From positions 56,763,181-56,827,180 of the forward strand of contig CM055315.2 of the NCBI GenBank assembly GCA_029255685.2: DNA of 64,000 nucleotides, written 5' to 3'. This document shows, piece by piece, positions 11,370 through 23,951 of the stretch; position 1 is the first letter of the stretch, and each line of letters begins with the position of its first letter. Position numbers and translations under genes: made by a program. The notes under the pieces were generated by a model that saw only the letters and a list, made by a program, of their open reading frames with translations, was not told where the DNA came from and did not search any database. The stretch is from Silene conica. Lineage: Eukaryota; Streptophyta; Magnoliopsida; Caryophyllales; Caryophyllaceae.

Positions 11370-14291
11370 TGTAAAACCCCTCGCGGCAGCGGAAAAGTAA
11401 ACATACAAAACATGCCAAAAATACGCGGAATTTAAAACTTTTGACATGATAAGAAAACATGCGAGGTGTCTTAACAATACTAAACATGCGGAAGAAAATA
11501 AAACATAAATAAGTATTAAGTGCGATACAAAACAGCCCGGGATAGCATATCCCTACAGGCAAAAAAATGTTGAAACGTAAGTCTAAGGTCTAGCTACACG
11601 ATAAAGGTAAAAGTCAACGATGAAGGATCATCGCTCGCTAGCCTCAACGTAACCCCCTGCAACCAGCCTCATATACCTACACACATACAACATGTGCGCC
11701 ACAGTCAGTGGGGAGTGACTAGAGTGCTCCTAGCCACGTATTGTCAATAACATGTAACACGTAAAACATCCAACATACTCCGACATTTATAACATGTGAA
11801 GCATTTATAACAATATCTCATCTTTCATAACATCATGCAATACTATGCAAAGGCTCTCAACCAACTTCGGAAACTATTTGGCAGGAGAGCCGGTTTCCCT
11901 TCCGGGGGGTCTTTCAATCCAAACCATTTACGAAACTAGACTAAGAGTCGTCCAATGCCTTGGACGAACAATACTAAAATAACCAAGTATCATGCATTCA
12001 CAAACACAACTAAAGCATACTCAACATCCGATTATATCAACAAGAGATAGGTCACCAAGTGACTCGATTCCAACAACTATAGGTCAGCCAAGTGACTCTA
12101 CAAACAAGAGATAGGTCATCCAAGTGACTCGACTCTTACTACCATAGGTCAGCCAAGTGACTCTACAAACAAGAGATAGGTCATCCAAGTGACTCGACTC
12201 CAACAACTATAGGTCAACCAAGTGACTCTACGAACAAGAGATAGGTCACCAAGTGACTCGACTCTTACTACTATGAGCAGGCCGACAATCGACTCGTCTA
12301 TATACTACGACATCCCCAATCTCAGACTATACAACCCCCTGGTAGGACGACATCAAATGACTGTCCTAGTCTAAACCTGGCCAGACTCTCGGAACGCAAA
12401 CGAATCACGATCCCCGATTCGAAAAGTGCACAAGGCACCCCCAAGACCCGAACTAGCTAGGAACGAGATATGCCCGAAGGCGGGCAGACAATCTAAAACC
12501 TGACCGTGAGACCAAGTCACTACGGCCAACCAGCTACACAATGCAATCAGGTGAGAACTCGAGTACTATAGCAGCGCACAATAGGTTACACAAATCACAA
12601 TATGTCATCTCAAAGATGTACAATAACTCAAACTCGAATGACAATCATTTCGTATATATCTCATCTCTAAACATCCATGTAACACTTAGCCGGCTTCGGA
12701 AACTAATTTGAGGCGAGAGCCGGTTTCCCTTCCGGTTGCCCGGCCAGGGGGTCTTTCTCCTCAAATCCATTTCCGAACCCAATATAAGTGCCGCCCAATT
12801 TTTGGGACTTCAACAAGCATAAAATTCATATTTTATAACATATATTCTTTACGGCAATCATTACGCAAATAAAATAACAAAAGAATCTTAAATTAAATAT
12901 ATAGTTCATTCGGAAAAGAGAAACAAGAACTAATTTAACATTTCACATTATATCCTCATATTTTCTATATAAAATTAACATGTGTGAAAATTAATATAAC
13001 AAGTCGTATTTTAATTATTCGGGAAACCGATTAACTAATTAACCATTTAGACATGCTTCTTAAAATAAAACCATAACCCATTACTAATTCGTAACGATTT
13101 CTAACGTATTATATTTAATCGTAAACAAGCTAGCAAGAACGTACGTAAATTAATTAATTCAACCAGGCAGGCTAGCACATACGTAAAATAATATAATAAT
13201 AATAAAATAATAATCTAACAATCATAACTATGCACATCAACAACGGTTTTCTGGCTTTTTCTTATAGACATTTGCGACCAAACTTTCTTATACATTGCGT
13301 TTTTCAAAGAGCCAAAACCTGAGAACAAGAAGGCGAGATATTTCGAACAATATTTCACACAATCAGCAGCAATAGATTTACGAGTTGCAGTTAGTAGTAG
13401 TAGCACCGAAAACGCAGCATTTCCATAGCAGTAAACAACACTATCATTAATTTACATTAGCAATAACAGTACCAACATTCAACAGAGTAATAAAACATAT
13501 TAATACGAGTAGCAGCAGCTTGAAGGCACCACAACCAAGATGGCAATAAATCGTTCAACAGATAACATTGCGCAACAACACGAATTTGTGACGGATATAA
13601 ATTACCCACTAAGTATTAAACATAAAATTCATATCAATTTCACACAAACAATAAGAAGTCACATGTCCAATTAATTTAAGACAAAGGCCGAGTTTCTCAT
13701 TATCGTCACCTTAAGAGAGCGATTCTTCACTTCTAATCTTCTACAATATACGAGTCCTTGTCCGGGTCGTCCGAGTCGACACCTACAAACAACAAAAACG
13801 GGTTTTTAAAGGGTATTTCGAGTTTTCCCCCAAAACAGTCACAAAATGAAAGTTAATGAAACGGAAATTGAAAGAGAGAGAAAGATTGCAAATCTCGAGA
13901 GGATTCCGAAAATATAAAATTTACCTCGATCGGAGTTCGGGAAGGGGTCGAGATCGTAGTTTAAAGCTTTGAAGAAAAATAAAAATGGTGATATTTTGTT
14001 TACTGTGAAATGAAATAAAAAGGAGGAATATGTCGATGGATGGTTCTTGTAGGGTTTTCAAGTTGTCCTTTCACTTTTACTTGAGTCGGGTTTATTTTCT
14101 TAAGCGATACGGAAACTCAAGTCGGAATTAAAATGCTAAGTAAAACGATGTCTTAAGATTAAAATATCTTAAGACGGAACTTAACGGAAAATTTAAGCTA
14201 GAACTTACGATTTACTATTAAAATAATATTATATTCCGTAAAATAATTTAAAATCATTAAAATATTATTTACGAAAATACGGGATGTTACA
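11370..14291 (-). repeat. 5' LTR of the LARD
   Basis: 2922 bp, the partner of 6766-9686, with the same start, end and minisatellite (12039-12270). It is followed at 14292-14296 by the second ACACC target copy, after which the LTR of B resumes. Confidence 0.92.
12039..12270. repeat. minisatellite inside LARD LTR (second copy)
   Basis: Same unit and phase as the array at 7435-7670. The two arrays are almost identical, consistent with recent copying of one LTR into both. Confidence 0.85.
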
Positions 14292-15358
14292 ACACCTTTA
14301 GGACAATTCCCTTAATTGATAAAATGATCAAATGTATATTGATACGATTGGATCATATTCCTTAAACTCGTATATCGAGAAATTAGAGGTTAAATCTTAT
14401 TGTAAGATTTATGTTTAAAATTGAAACGTGTCAATTATTAAACAATAAACGATATTTTATAATATCGTAATTAGAATGAATCGGGTTATAATTAATACAA
14501 AGGTTGTAAATCGTATTGAGGATAGATTATCATTTTATATTTGTAATTTCGAATTACTTGTCAATTGATAAATATGATTTATTTAATATACAATATTTAT
14601 ATGATAAATATTTATATTAAGATAAATGTATTTTATTACCTTAGACATAAAAGATGTCACATAATATACAATTTAACAATTGACATTTTTATAAAATAAG
14701 GTCAAATTGCTATTAAGGGTGCCGAGTAGGTTTAAGGGCTTCTTAATTGTGTTTTAAATGATTAAGACACAATAATGACCTAGGTTAACACCTAATGGTT
14801 AGGGTTGCATGCCTAGCTCATGGGTAATACCAATAAGCATCTCCTTTTAGCCTTCCCCATGCCCTAGCCGGCTTCCCCTTCCCCATAACCACTTAAGTTA
14901 ATTGTTTAATTTAAGTAAAAGTGGGTGTTAATATAAGTAGATGACCTCCCTTCATTCTACCATTCTAGCCGTGATTTTTCAAGTAAGAACACAACAAAAC
15001 CTCTCATATTATAAGATAATATTTACAAAACTATAATAAAAGTATTGTTAGTTTTATAAGTTCTAATTAGAAATTAGAATTTGTTTAAGGAAGATCCGTT
15101 TCCTGTGCTAGTATACTCAAGGCTTCGGATTATTAAGGGGTTGTCTTGGTGCATCACAAAGGAGGTATTCTTGTTGAATACTTGGAGGATCATCCTAGCA
15201 TTGCATTTCGGACCGTGTGTAAGGGCTCGAAATTTCTCCTATTTCCGCATTAATTTAGCATGCATAAGATCTATATAATGAGATAATTAAAATGTTAATT
15301 ATAAGATTATGTTAGTATGACTAAAATATTAGATTATGAGATAACTAAACCCAACAAT

Positions 15359-15370
15359 TGGTATCAGAGC
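15359..15370 (+). other. primer binding site of B
   Basis: TGGTATCAGAGC, two bases after the LTR end CCCAACA. It is complementary to the 3' end of plant initiator Met tRNA, the usual primer for copia elements. Confidence 0.92.
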
Positions 15371-17795
15371 AACTAGGTTGTTTGCATGCTTTCCGTTTAC
15401 GTTTTTACGGAGTTATTAAAATAACAAAATAAAATTTGGAATTTCGTTTAATATATGATATGGCCGAAATTAATTAAGCATGAATACCTACTGTTTCTAA
15501 AATATTTTTAGAATATTTGGAATATATTTTGCTTGAATATTGGTTATTGGTATATTAAATCTCGGTTTTATTAAGTTTTAATGGTTAAAAATCGTCTATT
15601 TTGGGAAAAATAGTAAAAATCATCTTTTGGCCGAGATTTTTCAGTATGTTTTCACATGTATATCCTATGTTATGAATATGAATTTTCGTAAATATGGACT
15701 TATAAAACATGTGATATGAATTTTAAAGGTTAAAATGCAATAAGATGAATAAAAATGGGTTTGTATAGTTATATTTGGAATTTGACTATAAAAATTTATG
15801 AGTATGTCACATGCAATATTTAAAATGAATGCTAAATTTTCCAGAAATTTATCTCATATATTGCAATATTATAGATTTTTAATGTAAAAATCGGGTAATT
15901 AGTGACATTATTTCGACTTTAATTGTTTAAGTTGGAATTTGGCCATAAAAATTTAACACGATGTCATATATTATTTCCAGCATGTATAAAAATTTCGAGA
16001 TTTTTATCTTATTTTATGCTTGAGATATAATTTTAAAGGTTAAAATCGTACGATATATGACGAAAATCGTTAAAATTTGCAATAGTTGTTAAAATGGCCG
16101 GAAAATTTGACCCATAATAGTCATATATGATATGTTCATCACTAAATAATTCTTGGGAGCCAAAAGTTTCTATTTTGTTTTAATTTTAATTGTTAAAAGG
16201 TTGCATTTAAAATTGAATAATAAGAGTCATCTAATTAAAAATTTCGGCTATTGGGCAGTGTGCCATTTAATTTTCTGTCCATTTTATGTTCTTAAAGTAT
16301 TTTGGAAAGTGTAAATATATTATTAGTATTTTATTTGCATTTATGAAGCTAATTATTGAATTTTCCGACTTAAAATGCTCGTTTTACGTCTTATTTTCGA
16401 AATAAATGTTAAAACCGTATAAATACTAATATTTTAAAGTTCTGAAATTTTAAGAACATTCCAGATTTTTCAAAATTTGAATTTTGAATTTTTCGAAATT
16501 TTTATGACTCTTTTGGATTTTTATATTATTTTTCCCGTAAAACCGAGTAACACCGAACAATATTATTATATTAAGTTAAGTCATGTTCAAAGTTTGAGTA
16601 AGACTAAATTTTGAAACCTAAATGAGTTGGGATGATTAACTCAAGAGTGAATTCCGATTCACATTATGCATAGTGTTGTTAAACGTTAAGACACGCAATT
16701 CCATAAACCGAGGTATACGATAACTATTTATATTATTGATATTTAAATAGGACGATTTGGCTTAGGATTTGCATGATAGTTCATATATTCATAAGCATTG
16801 CATATTTTAATTATGAATGTCATGATTTTATTTACGTAATTTTGGGAATTATGTAATTACTTAGTATGGCCTTAGTTTTTAATCGGTATTTCCCGTAATG
16901 TAAGGGGTTACCGATTCGGTTGTAATTTTGTGATCTCGTATCACCCAATTGTAATTTATTTATATTTTATAATGTATAAAGTAGACTAGAAAAGTTGTAA
17001 TTTTTGTAAAATCCGGATATCCTTGAAGACGGTGCCATTCGGAAAGGAGTTCCGAACAAGACGGTGTTTACCTCGAAGTGCGTGCCTCGTGAAGTTCAAG
17101 GGACCAAAGGAGTTGGTTTCCGAATTTGTACTTTTATTATTACTTTTCTAGGAAAGGCCATACTAGGGTTTATTTTTATGCTTTTATTTTTCTTTTTATA
17201 TGTTTGCATGCATAGCCAAATCGTCATATATCGTCTCATGCATTTTCGATTTAATCGACCTAGTCTTTTATTTTATCGATAATTCACCGACTTAGTTCAC
17301 TTAAACGGAGATAGATAATAATTTGACTAGATCTCTTACATATAAATATTGAGACTTAGCCTTACCAAAAAGTACGGACCCATGAATCCCTTCTTCACAA
17401 GAACGTAGGCTCGGCTATACCGGGGTACTAAAATTGTCAGATTGGGTAAGTGGGGTAATAAGATTACACCTTGAAATTTGGTTGATCTCAACGAAGGTAT
17501 TCGTAACCGTAGTTGCAATAAGTTCGGGCTAAAGACGATTTTTAGAAAATTGTCAACCGAGAGTTCTAAGGTAGAACCGATTAAGAGGTTAATTCACCAA
17601 ATTATACCAATTAGGGATGAATCGGCTATACCGTGCCCGAATTAGTATGGGTTTGGGTCTCGGGATTGTTTACTTAATTGGGTAAGAGATCATTAAGTAA
17701 ATAGACTAAACTTGTTTATATTATTTACGAGTTTTGAAAATGACGTTGTTTTAATTCCTTCAATTTTTATTGTAGTTTAATTTTCAACATCATCA
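15371..17795 (+). other. B leader region
   Basis: A long (2.4 kb) AT-rich stretch between primer site and gag without convincing coding potential. The matching leader of D is at 36464-38925 in reverse orientation; the two share blocks such as TTTGCATGCATAGCCAAATC near 17205. Preservation of such a long leader in both elements suggests packaging or expression signals, which is inference. Confidence 0.7.
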
Positions 17796-18731
17796 ATGGC
17801 CACCAACGCTCCACCTCTCACTAATGTATCATGGCTTCGACCCTTTATAGATCGTTGCAAACTCGATAAGCATGGTTCCAATTTTAAGGATTGGGATGCG
17901 CAATTACTTTTGGCCGCTCAAGGTGACGATAAGACTCGTTACCTATCCGAAGCCGCTCCTCTCGCTCCGACCGCTCGTTCCGCGGTCCAAACTCGTGAGG
18001 CCTATGAAGCCTACATGAAAGAGTCCTCCGCTCTTAAAAATGTGATCATCTTCTCCATGGAGCCGGATCTCCAAAGGAGTATGATCAAGTTGACCACATC
18101 GTATGAGATATACACCAAGCTTGCGACCATGTTTTCGCAAACTCCAAGGGTGATTCAATATGAGGCGGCTTCCGCCTTCTTCGACATTACCTTGAAGGAA
18201 GGGCAAAAGATAAGCCCTCATATGCTCAAACTCGTTGAGCTCGCGGAGACTCTAAAAACGCAAGACGTTGATGTTCCCGACTCTCTCATAATTGACCGAG
18301 TTCTTCACTCACTCAATAAGGTAAAATCGTATGCTCAATTCCGGGTGAATTTTAATATGCGAAACCAAGAGACAACATTGGATGAGTTGCATAAGATGCT
18401 CGTCCAAGCCGAGAGGGACATGGGACTTCATGAAAGTTCCACCAAGGATGTTTTAAACATCGAAAAGAAAGGGAAATCGAGCTTCAAGAAGAATGCCTTT
18501 AAAGGCAAGGGCAAGAAAACGTTCAAGCCCAAAGCGACCAAAGAAAAGACCTTTTCGAAAGGCGCTTCCACCTTTTCTTCGAAATCCGAAGACAAGTGCC
18601 ATTATTGCACGAGGATCGGTCATTGGAAGCGTAATTGCCCCAAATACTTAAGCGATCTCAAAAATGGGAAGGCAACTGCCGTAGGTAAAAATTCTCGTTT
18701 AAATTCATGTCATTTATCAAATTATGTATAG
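17796..18731 (+). CDS. gag of copia-like element B
   Basis: Seen: a 311-residue frame starting MATNAPPLTNVSWL. It has the copia gag (UBN2-type) core with NFKDWDAQLLLA near residues 28-40 and SMEPDLQRSMIKLTT near 86-100, then a lysine-rich linker (about residues 225-262) and a CCHC zinc knuckle CHYCTRIGHWKRNCP at about 269-283, which binds RNA in the family. The start is the first ATG after the leader and is matched by the D homologue starting MANNAPPLPHVSW. The product would form virus-like particles in the cytoplasm. No protease or pol follows. It looks open throughout. Gag 3' ends in such families are sometimes spliced; I did not try to extend it. Confidence 0.85.
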   Translation: MATNAPPLTNVSWLRPFIDRCKLDKHGSNFKDWDAQLLLAAQGDDKTRYLSEAAPLAPTARSAVQTREAYEAYMKESSALKNVIIFSMEPDLQRSMIKLTTSYEIYTKLATMFSQTPRVIQYEAASAFFDITLKEGQKISPHMLKLVELAETLKTQDVDVPDSLIIDRVLHSLNKVKSYAQFRVNFNMRNQETTLDELHKMLVQAERDMGLHESSTKDVLNIEKKGKSSFKKNAFKGKGKKTFKPKATKEKTFSKGASTFSSKSEDKCHYCTRIGHWKRNCPKYLSDLKNGKATAVGKNSRLNSCHLSNYV

Positions 18732-21112
18732 TGATACAAATGTGTTGATATTTACCCATTTTAATTGTTTTAAAGGGCCACCTCCTAATCATAAGGGCAA
18801 GGAGAAGGAAGCATGAAGTTCCTTACTTGGATGGCTATGGTAGCATCCAATGATCGAAGACTTGAAGAGTTAGGCTCTAATTTTCATATCGTCTTCTTTC
18901 ATATTTTGCATTTTATTTATGGAACAATTTACTTTCTTGTAAGACAAGGATTAAAATCCTAAAACAATGGTTGTAATTTTGGATATTGGTGACTTGGTTT
19001 TCAACCCGAGTCACTACTTTTGTTCTTAATCAATGTCTTGATTTCTCAAATAAATTGCATACCTTGTTAAAACATGAATAATGGTGATTTTATCACGCAA
19101 TAAACTTTGATACGATCAATATAATATAATCAAAGTGTTGATTAAAACGGAGAATTACACCCATGAGATACTTTCAATCAAATTAAGAAATCATTAATTC
19201 ATTATACGATGATCATTTTAAGTGAAAATGAGAATGTATACATCACACCTATAAAACTTCAAACATTCATATGCATTGGTTGAATCGAATTTGCTATCCT
19301 TATACAAATAAAGGTTGTTGTTAAAAGGATAGAGTGGGAGAAAATATTTCGCTCGCAAACCAATGATATAAATACAGGATCTTAAAGAAGATTCCTACAT
19401 GGGAGTCTTGAGAAGAACCCTAAATGAATGAATTGAAGAAACTACGAGAGGACACTGAAGAAACTATGGGAGGACACACGAGGAAAGGTTCCTTATGTTC
19501 ATTGTTTCAAAGAGAGGATATAATGAAACCCCGTATGAAATCAGAAGGAAAACGGTTCCTTAATAAATGATTTTTCTAAATTTATAAGATAAAAGAGAAG
19601 AAATCATCTCAATTCTCTCAATGTAGTTATAAGAGTATTAGCATGTCATATTCGTCTCGAGGAAACGAAGACATGAAGGAAGTGATGATTAATTGAATGA
19701 AAATAGATCACTATAGGGATAGTGATGGTGATAATGATTCAAGTGATAAATAAAGATTTACATGCAAGAAATGAAAGGTTCATTTAAGAGATCGAGTAAT
19801 ATTGTTTTCAGTGGGAGCGATATTCATTAAAAGAATTAAGCCTACCATTTAGAGAGGATGAGTGATTCTTTAAAGTGTAAAGAATAAGAGGTTTTCAATT
19901 CTAGATGAACAAATACTTTATATCATAAGATGATAGAGCTTTACGGGAAGGTTTATTATATTGATAATAAAAGGTCGCCCATTAGAAATCAAAATGGTTA
20001 GATATGAATAACCTTGATAAAATAGCCAAGATGTTTGAAAATAGTAAGAGTGATGAAATCACTAATAACTACAATATGGATTTCAGCACATAAGTGATTA
20101 GATAATTCCGAGTGATTCTTTAATCCCTCTAGTATATCAATACGTCACGAGTTATAGGATGACAGTGGGAGCTTCCCTCAAGAAAGGAAACTTAAGATCT
20201 AGAATGAGTTCTAGATACGTGCTCAAATAAGTTCATATTATGTGAGATAATATCAGATGGAAGGAGAACAAAATTTCTAAGTTTTGCAATCATGAATAAA
20301 AGGTTTATTCGCAAAACACTAATACAAATAGATGATCGTGCATCAAATGCAATGAAATAGTATTGACTGTTTTTGCACCACAATGTCATTTGAGTTATAA
20401 TTAACTCAAGATGAAAGATACTTTGTCAAAATCCAAATGGGTTGTGAGAGACAATATTGAACCCCATAAGTGAACTGGATTGACTTAGTATAACCCCTAG
20501 CCGCTTACATGAGGTGACATCTCAAAGCGACTAGAATGTGAGGCGACTGATGGCAAGTTCAAGTGCCATAGAGTCATATGTGATGACTAGTCGATCACAT
20601 AGGCAGACTGCAAGAGACACTCTGTCGGGCAAAGTGACCGCTTATAGAGTTCTGGAAATTTTATAATAGCCGGGTCGTGGCGAGATCTGCTATAGTATTC
20701 TTGTGAGTCAATTCTTAGACTAAAGACTACTCTCCCAAGATGGTACAGTTTAGGCATAACCTTGATCCATTCTCTACGACTTTTCGTAACTGGAGTCAAA
20801 TGGGATTGCTTTGGGTTGTGACTGACTGTGACTAGTTGAAGGAAGTAGTGCGATAGAAATTGTCCACCCCTTGTCAGGGTTGTTCAAATCTCAAGGCCAC
20901 TCGAGGAGAAGTTAACTGGAAATGCGTGGCCACGCTCGGAAGGTATCTATGGTAGATAATTCCGGTGAGACAGTTATTCTCCATATCGAGGAAACCACTC
21001 ATGATATGATCAAATGCAAGTACGACCTCAGAGAGACATCTTGCATTGAGTGGGAGATTGTAATAGGACAAGAGAATTGGTGACGCACACTTGTCGAGGA
21101 CAAGTGAGAGAT
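18732..21112 (+). other. B 3' non-coding region with polypurine tract
   Basis: 2.4 kb following gag with no integrase, RT or RNase H motif on either strand. It ends with the hairpin ACTTGT-cgagg-ACAAGT and a GAGAGA purine tract directly before the LTR at 21113. Homologous DNA is present in D (4904-6580 and 25263 to about 25960, reversed), so the loss of pol predates both copies. Confidence 0.75.
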
Positions 21113-22371
21113 TGTTGGGAAATGTGTCCTCAACAATAGTGCGATCACATAATTAAATCTCATAACGAGAATGCGCAAGGGATGATACGATTTATATTAG
21201 TCAACTGACCAACATTAATCGGTAATGTTTGGCTAGCTAGAGTTTGACATTACTGTCGTATGACGGTGGTGGTCAGTTGATCCCTTTAGATCACACCTTT
21301 AGGACAATTCCCTTAATTGATAAAGTGATCAAATGTATATTGATACGATTGGATCATATTCCTTAAACTCGTATATCGAGAAATTAGAGGTTAAATCTTA
21401 TTGTAAGATTTATGTTTAAAATTGAAACGTGTCAATTATTAAACAATAAACGATATTTTATAATATCGTAATTAGAATGAATCGGGTTATAATTAATACA
21501 AAGGTTGTAAATCGTATTGACGATAAATTATCATTTTATATTTGTAATTTCGAATTACTTGTCAATTGATAAATATGATTTATTTAATATACAATATTTA
21601 TATGATAAATATTTATATGATAAATATTTATATTAAGATAATTGTATTTTATTACCTTAGACATAAAAGATGTCACATAATATACAATTTTACAATTGAC
21701 ATTTTTATAAAATAAGGTCAAATTGCTATTAAGGGTGCCGGGTAGGTTTAAGGGCTTCTTAATTGTGTTTTAAATGATTAAGACACAATAATGGCGTAGG
21801 TTAACACCTAATGGTTAGGGTTGCATGCCTAGCTCATGGGTAATACCAATAAGCATCTCCTTTTAGCCTTCCCCATGCCCTAGCCGGCTTCCCCTTCCCC
21901 ATAACCACTTAAGTTAATTGTTTAATTTAAGTAAAAGTGGGTGTTAATATAAGTAGATGACCTCCCTTCATTCTACCATTCTAGCCGTGATTTCTCAAGT
22001 AAGAACACAACAAAACCTCTCATATTATAAGATAATATTTACAAAACTATAATAAAAGTATTGTTAGTTTTATAAGTTCTAATTAGAAATTAGAATTTGT
22101 TTAAGGAAGATCCGTTTCTTGTGCTAGTATACTCAAGGCTTCGGATTATTAAGGGGTTGTCTTGGTGCATCACAAAGGAGGTATTCTTGTTGAATACTTG
22201 GAGGATCATCCTAGCATTGCATTTCGGACCGTGTGTAAGGGCTCGAAATTTCTCCTATTTCCGCATTAATTTAGCATGCATAAGATCTATATAATGAGAT
22301 AATTAAAATGTTAATATAAGATTATGTTAGTATGACTAAAATATTAAATTATGAGATAACTAAACCCAACA
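21113..22371 (+). repeat. 3' LTR of B
   Basis: 1259 bp, TGTTGGGAAATG to CCCAACA, followed by target copy GTTTC at 22372-22376. It differs from the 5' LTR by one 14-bp unit, one single-base indel and roughly 15 substitutions counted by eye. Confidence 0.93.
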
Positions 22372-22387
22372 GTTTCTTCTATGTCCT

Positions 22388-23897
22388 TGTAATACCCCGT
22401 ATTTTAGCCTCGGTCAACGTTAGTCAAACTCTGTTTTATAGAAGTATTTCAAATGGAATGTTTATAAAATATTTTTCGTAAACTGTTATTATTTTATAAA
22501 TCGTATTTCTACGATTATTTTTGCATTTCATAATTATTTTATATTTGATGGTTATTTCGTATTTTATATTTATTTCTTATTTATATTTGTTTTATTATTT
22601 ACGTCGTAATAATATTTAAATTTTAAATTTTATATATTCTTATGTAAGTACTAATAATCTTATATTCTTATAATTAATTTAATAATATTACATAATTTAA
22701 TTAATATAACTACTTATCTGTCTAGTTAATTTTAAGTTACGGGTTAGGGATCGGAATGTAGTCGTATGTGACCTCGAGTTGCGTGATGGGCTTGGGCTTA
22801 TGAGTTGTGTTTATTAGAACCGTGTATAGGAGAAAAACAAACCCAAAACCCATCTAGTAACTTATCGACATAAGCCTACTCAAACACAAGACAAACCCTA
22901 TCAATCCCTAACTTCCGTCTACCTCCATAACCTCGTAAAACCCTAGTTACCAACTACCTATTCTGCCTCCATACTCCTACCTCAAGCACCGTCTTAACCA
23001 CCGTGAGATCTGAAGGAAAACAAAGAGGAAAAAGAACGCAGGAGTGGCAGCCTTCACCACCATCGTCTTGCTTGACAGCCATGTTTGTGAGTAGATATCA
23101 TGTCGTTTTTATACCTTCGAATTTGTACGCTAATGTTGTATATAATCCTTGTTGTATGAATAATGTGTTTGCCATCCTTAAACCACCATAGGGCCACCTT
23201 GGATGTCCCTAAAACAACCGTGAATGGTAACATATACACGTTTTTTTTATGCTCTGTTTTGGTGTATACGGGTTGATAATTTAATTTGTTCCTGTTGCTT
23301 TCGTTCATGTTTTGGGGTTTAACTCTTGTCGTGGGGTATGGGTAATGGTAGGAAGATGTTTATAGGTTGTTTTGGTGGTTGTAAAGGGCGTGTATGGTGG
23401 TCGAAACACCACCATGAAGGGATTCGTGAAAGGCGTTCAGAAATAGGGCAGAACAGGGGTCATGAGAGGCGAGTGTTTGAGGGTGTTTTTTCAAGTGGTT
23501 AGAGTGGTGTCGAGGGCCGGTGGTCACCACCAGGGTAGTCATGGGCGGTGAGTGGTGTTGATAGTGGTGTCAGATGGTGGTTAGAGTGGTGGTAGCGGTG
23601 GCTAGGATGGGTTTTTCAGAGACAGGAAACGCGGGATAGTGACGGGTTGCGGGTGTTTTGGTTGTGACTGCTGGTGGTTGCTGGGGCCATCGAGGCCAAG
23701 TACGTGTGAGTCTGGATCAGGGGTTTGCGTTGGGAGATGTGCCGGAGTACGGTGGTGGCAACCACCGTGGAGTCGCGGTGGTCAAGGCAGTCTAAGGGTG
23801 GTTGATGGGGCTGTTTTATGGGGGCTGTCACATGTGTGTTGTCGGGGGGCTGTTTCGATTTATTGGCTGGTTTGTGCATGTATGCGTGTTGTTGTTG

Positions 23898-23951
<54 letters not shown>

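Larger units (their letters stand above)
6766..14291 (-). mobile_element. large non-autonomous LTR element (LARD), minus strand
   Basis: Seen: two LTRs of about 2.92 kb (6766-9686 and 11370-14291), nearly identical, around a 1683-bp internal stretch with no coding capacity. Read on the minus strand, the LTR starts TGTAACATCCCG and ends GGGGTTTTACA, followed two bases later by the primer site TGGTATCAGAGC (11356-11367). A polypurine tract GATGGGGTGAT abuts the other LTR. The target duplication ACACC is at 6761-6765 and 14292-14296. LTRs longer than the internal part with no gag or pol fit the LARD class known from plants. About 33 LTR differences counted by eye (1.1%). It has no genes of its own to be broken, and structurally it looks whole. 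Confidence 0.9.
6581..15356 (+). repeat. 5' LTR of B, split by the LARD
   Basis: The LTR occupies 6581-6765 and 14297-15356, about 1245 bp. The intervening block is the LARD plus its duplicated target ACACC. The partner LTR at 21113-22371 is 14 bp longer because of one extra copy of a short TATTTATATGATAAA-like unit near 21600. Confidence 0.92.
6581..22371 (+). mobile_element. gag-only copia-like element B
   Basis: Seen: a target duplication GTTTC (6576-6580 and 22372-22376), LTRs TGTTGGGAAATG...CCCAACA, the Met-tRNA primer site TGGTATCAGAGC at 15359-15370, a 2.4-kb leader, one gag frame (17796-18731), a 2.4-kb non-coding 3' part, a polypurine tract and a 3' LTR at 21113-22371. The 5' LTR is split by the LARD at 6766-14291. 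No pol is present. The remaining element looks structurally whole for a non-autonomous type. About 17 differences over 1245 aligned LTR bases counted by eye (1.4%) make it younger than its host D, as nesting requires. Mobilisation by an autonomous copia relative is inferred. Confidence 0.92.

Noticed and set aside
15081-15278. 65-codon frame repeated at 22097-22294
   Set aside because: Repeated only because both positions are the two LTRs of B. No domain, and it ends at ordinary LTR sequence.
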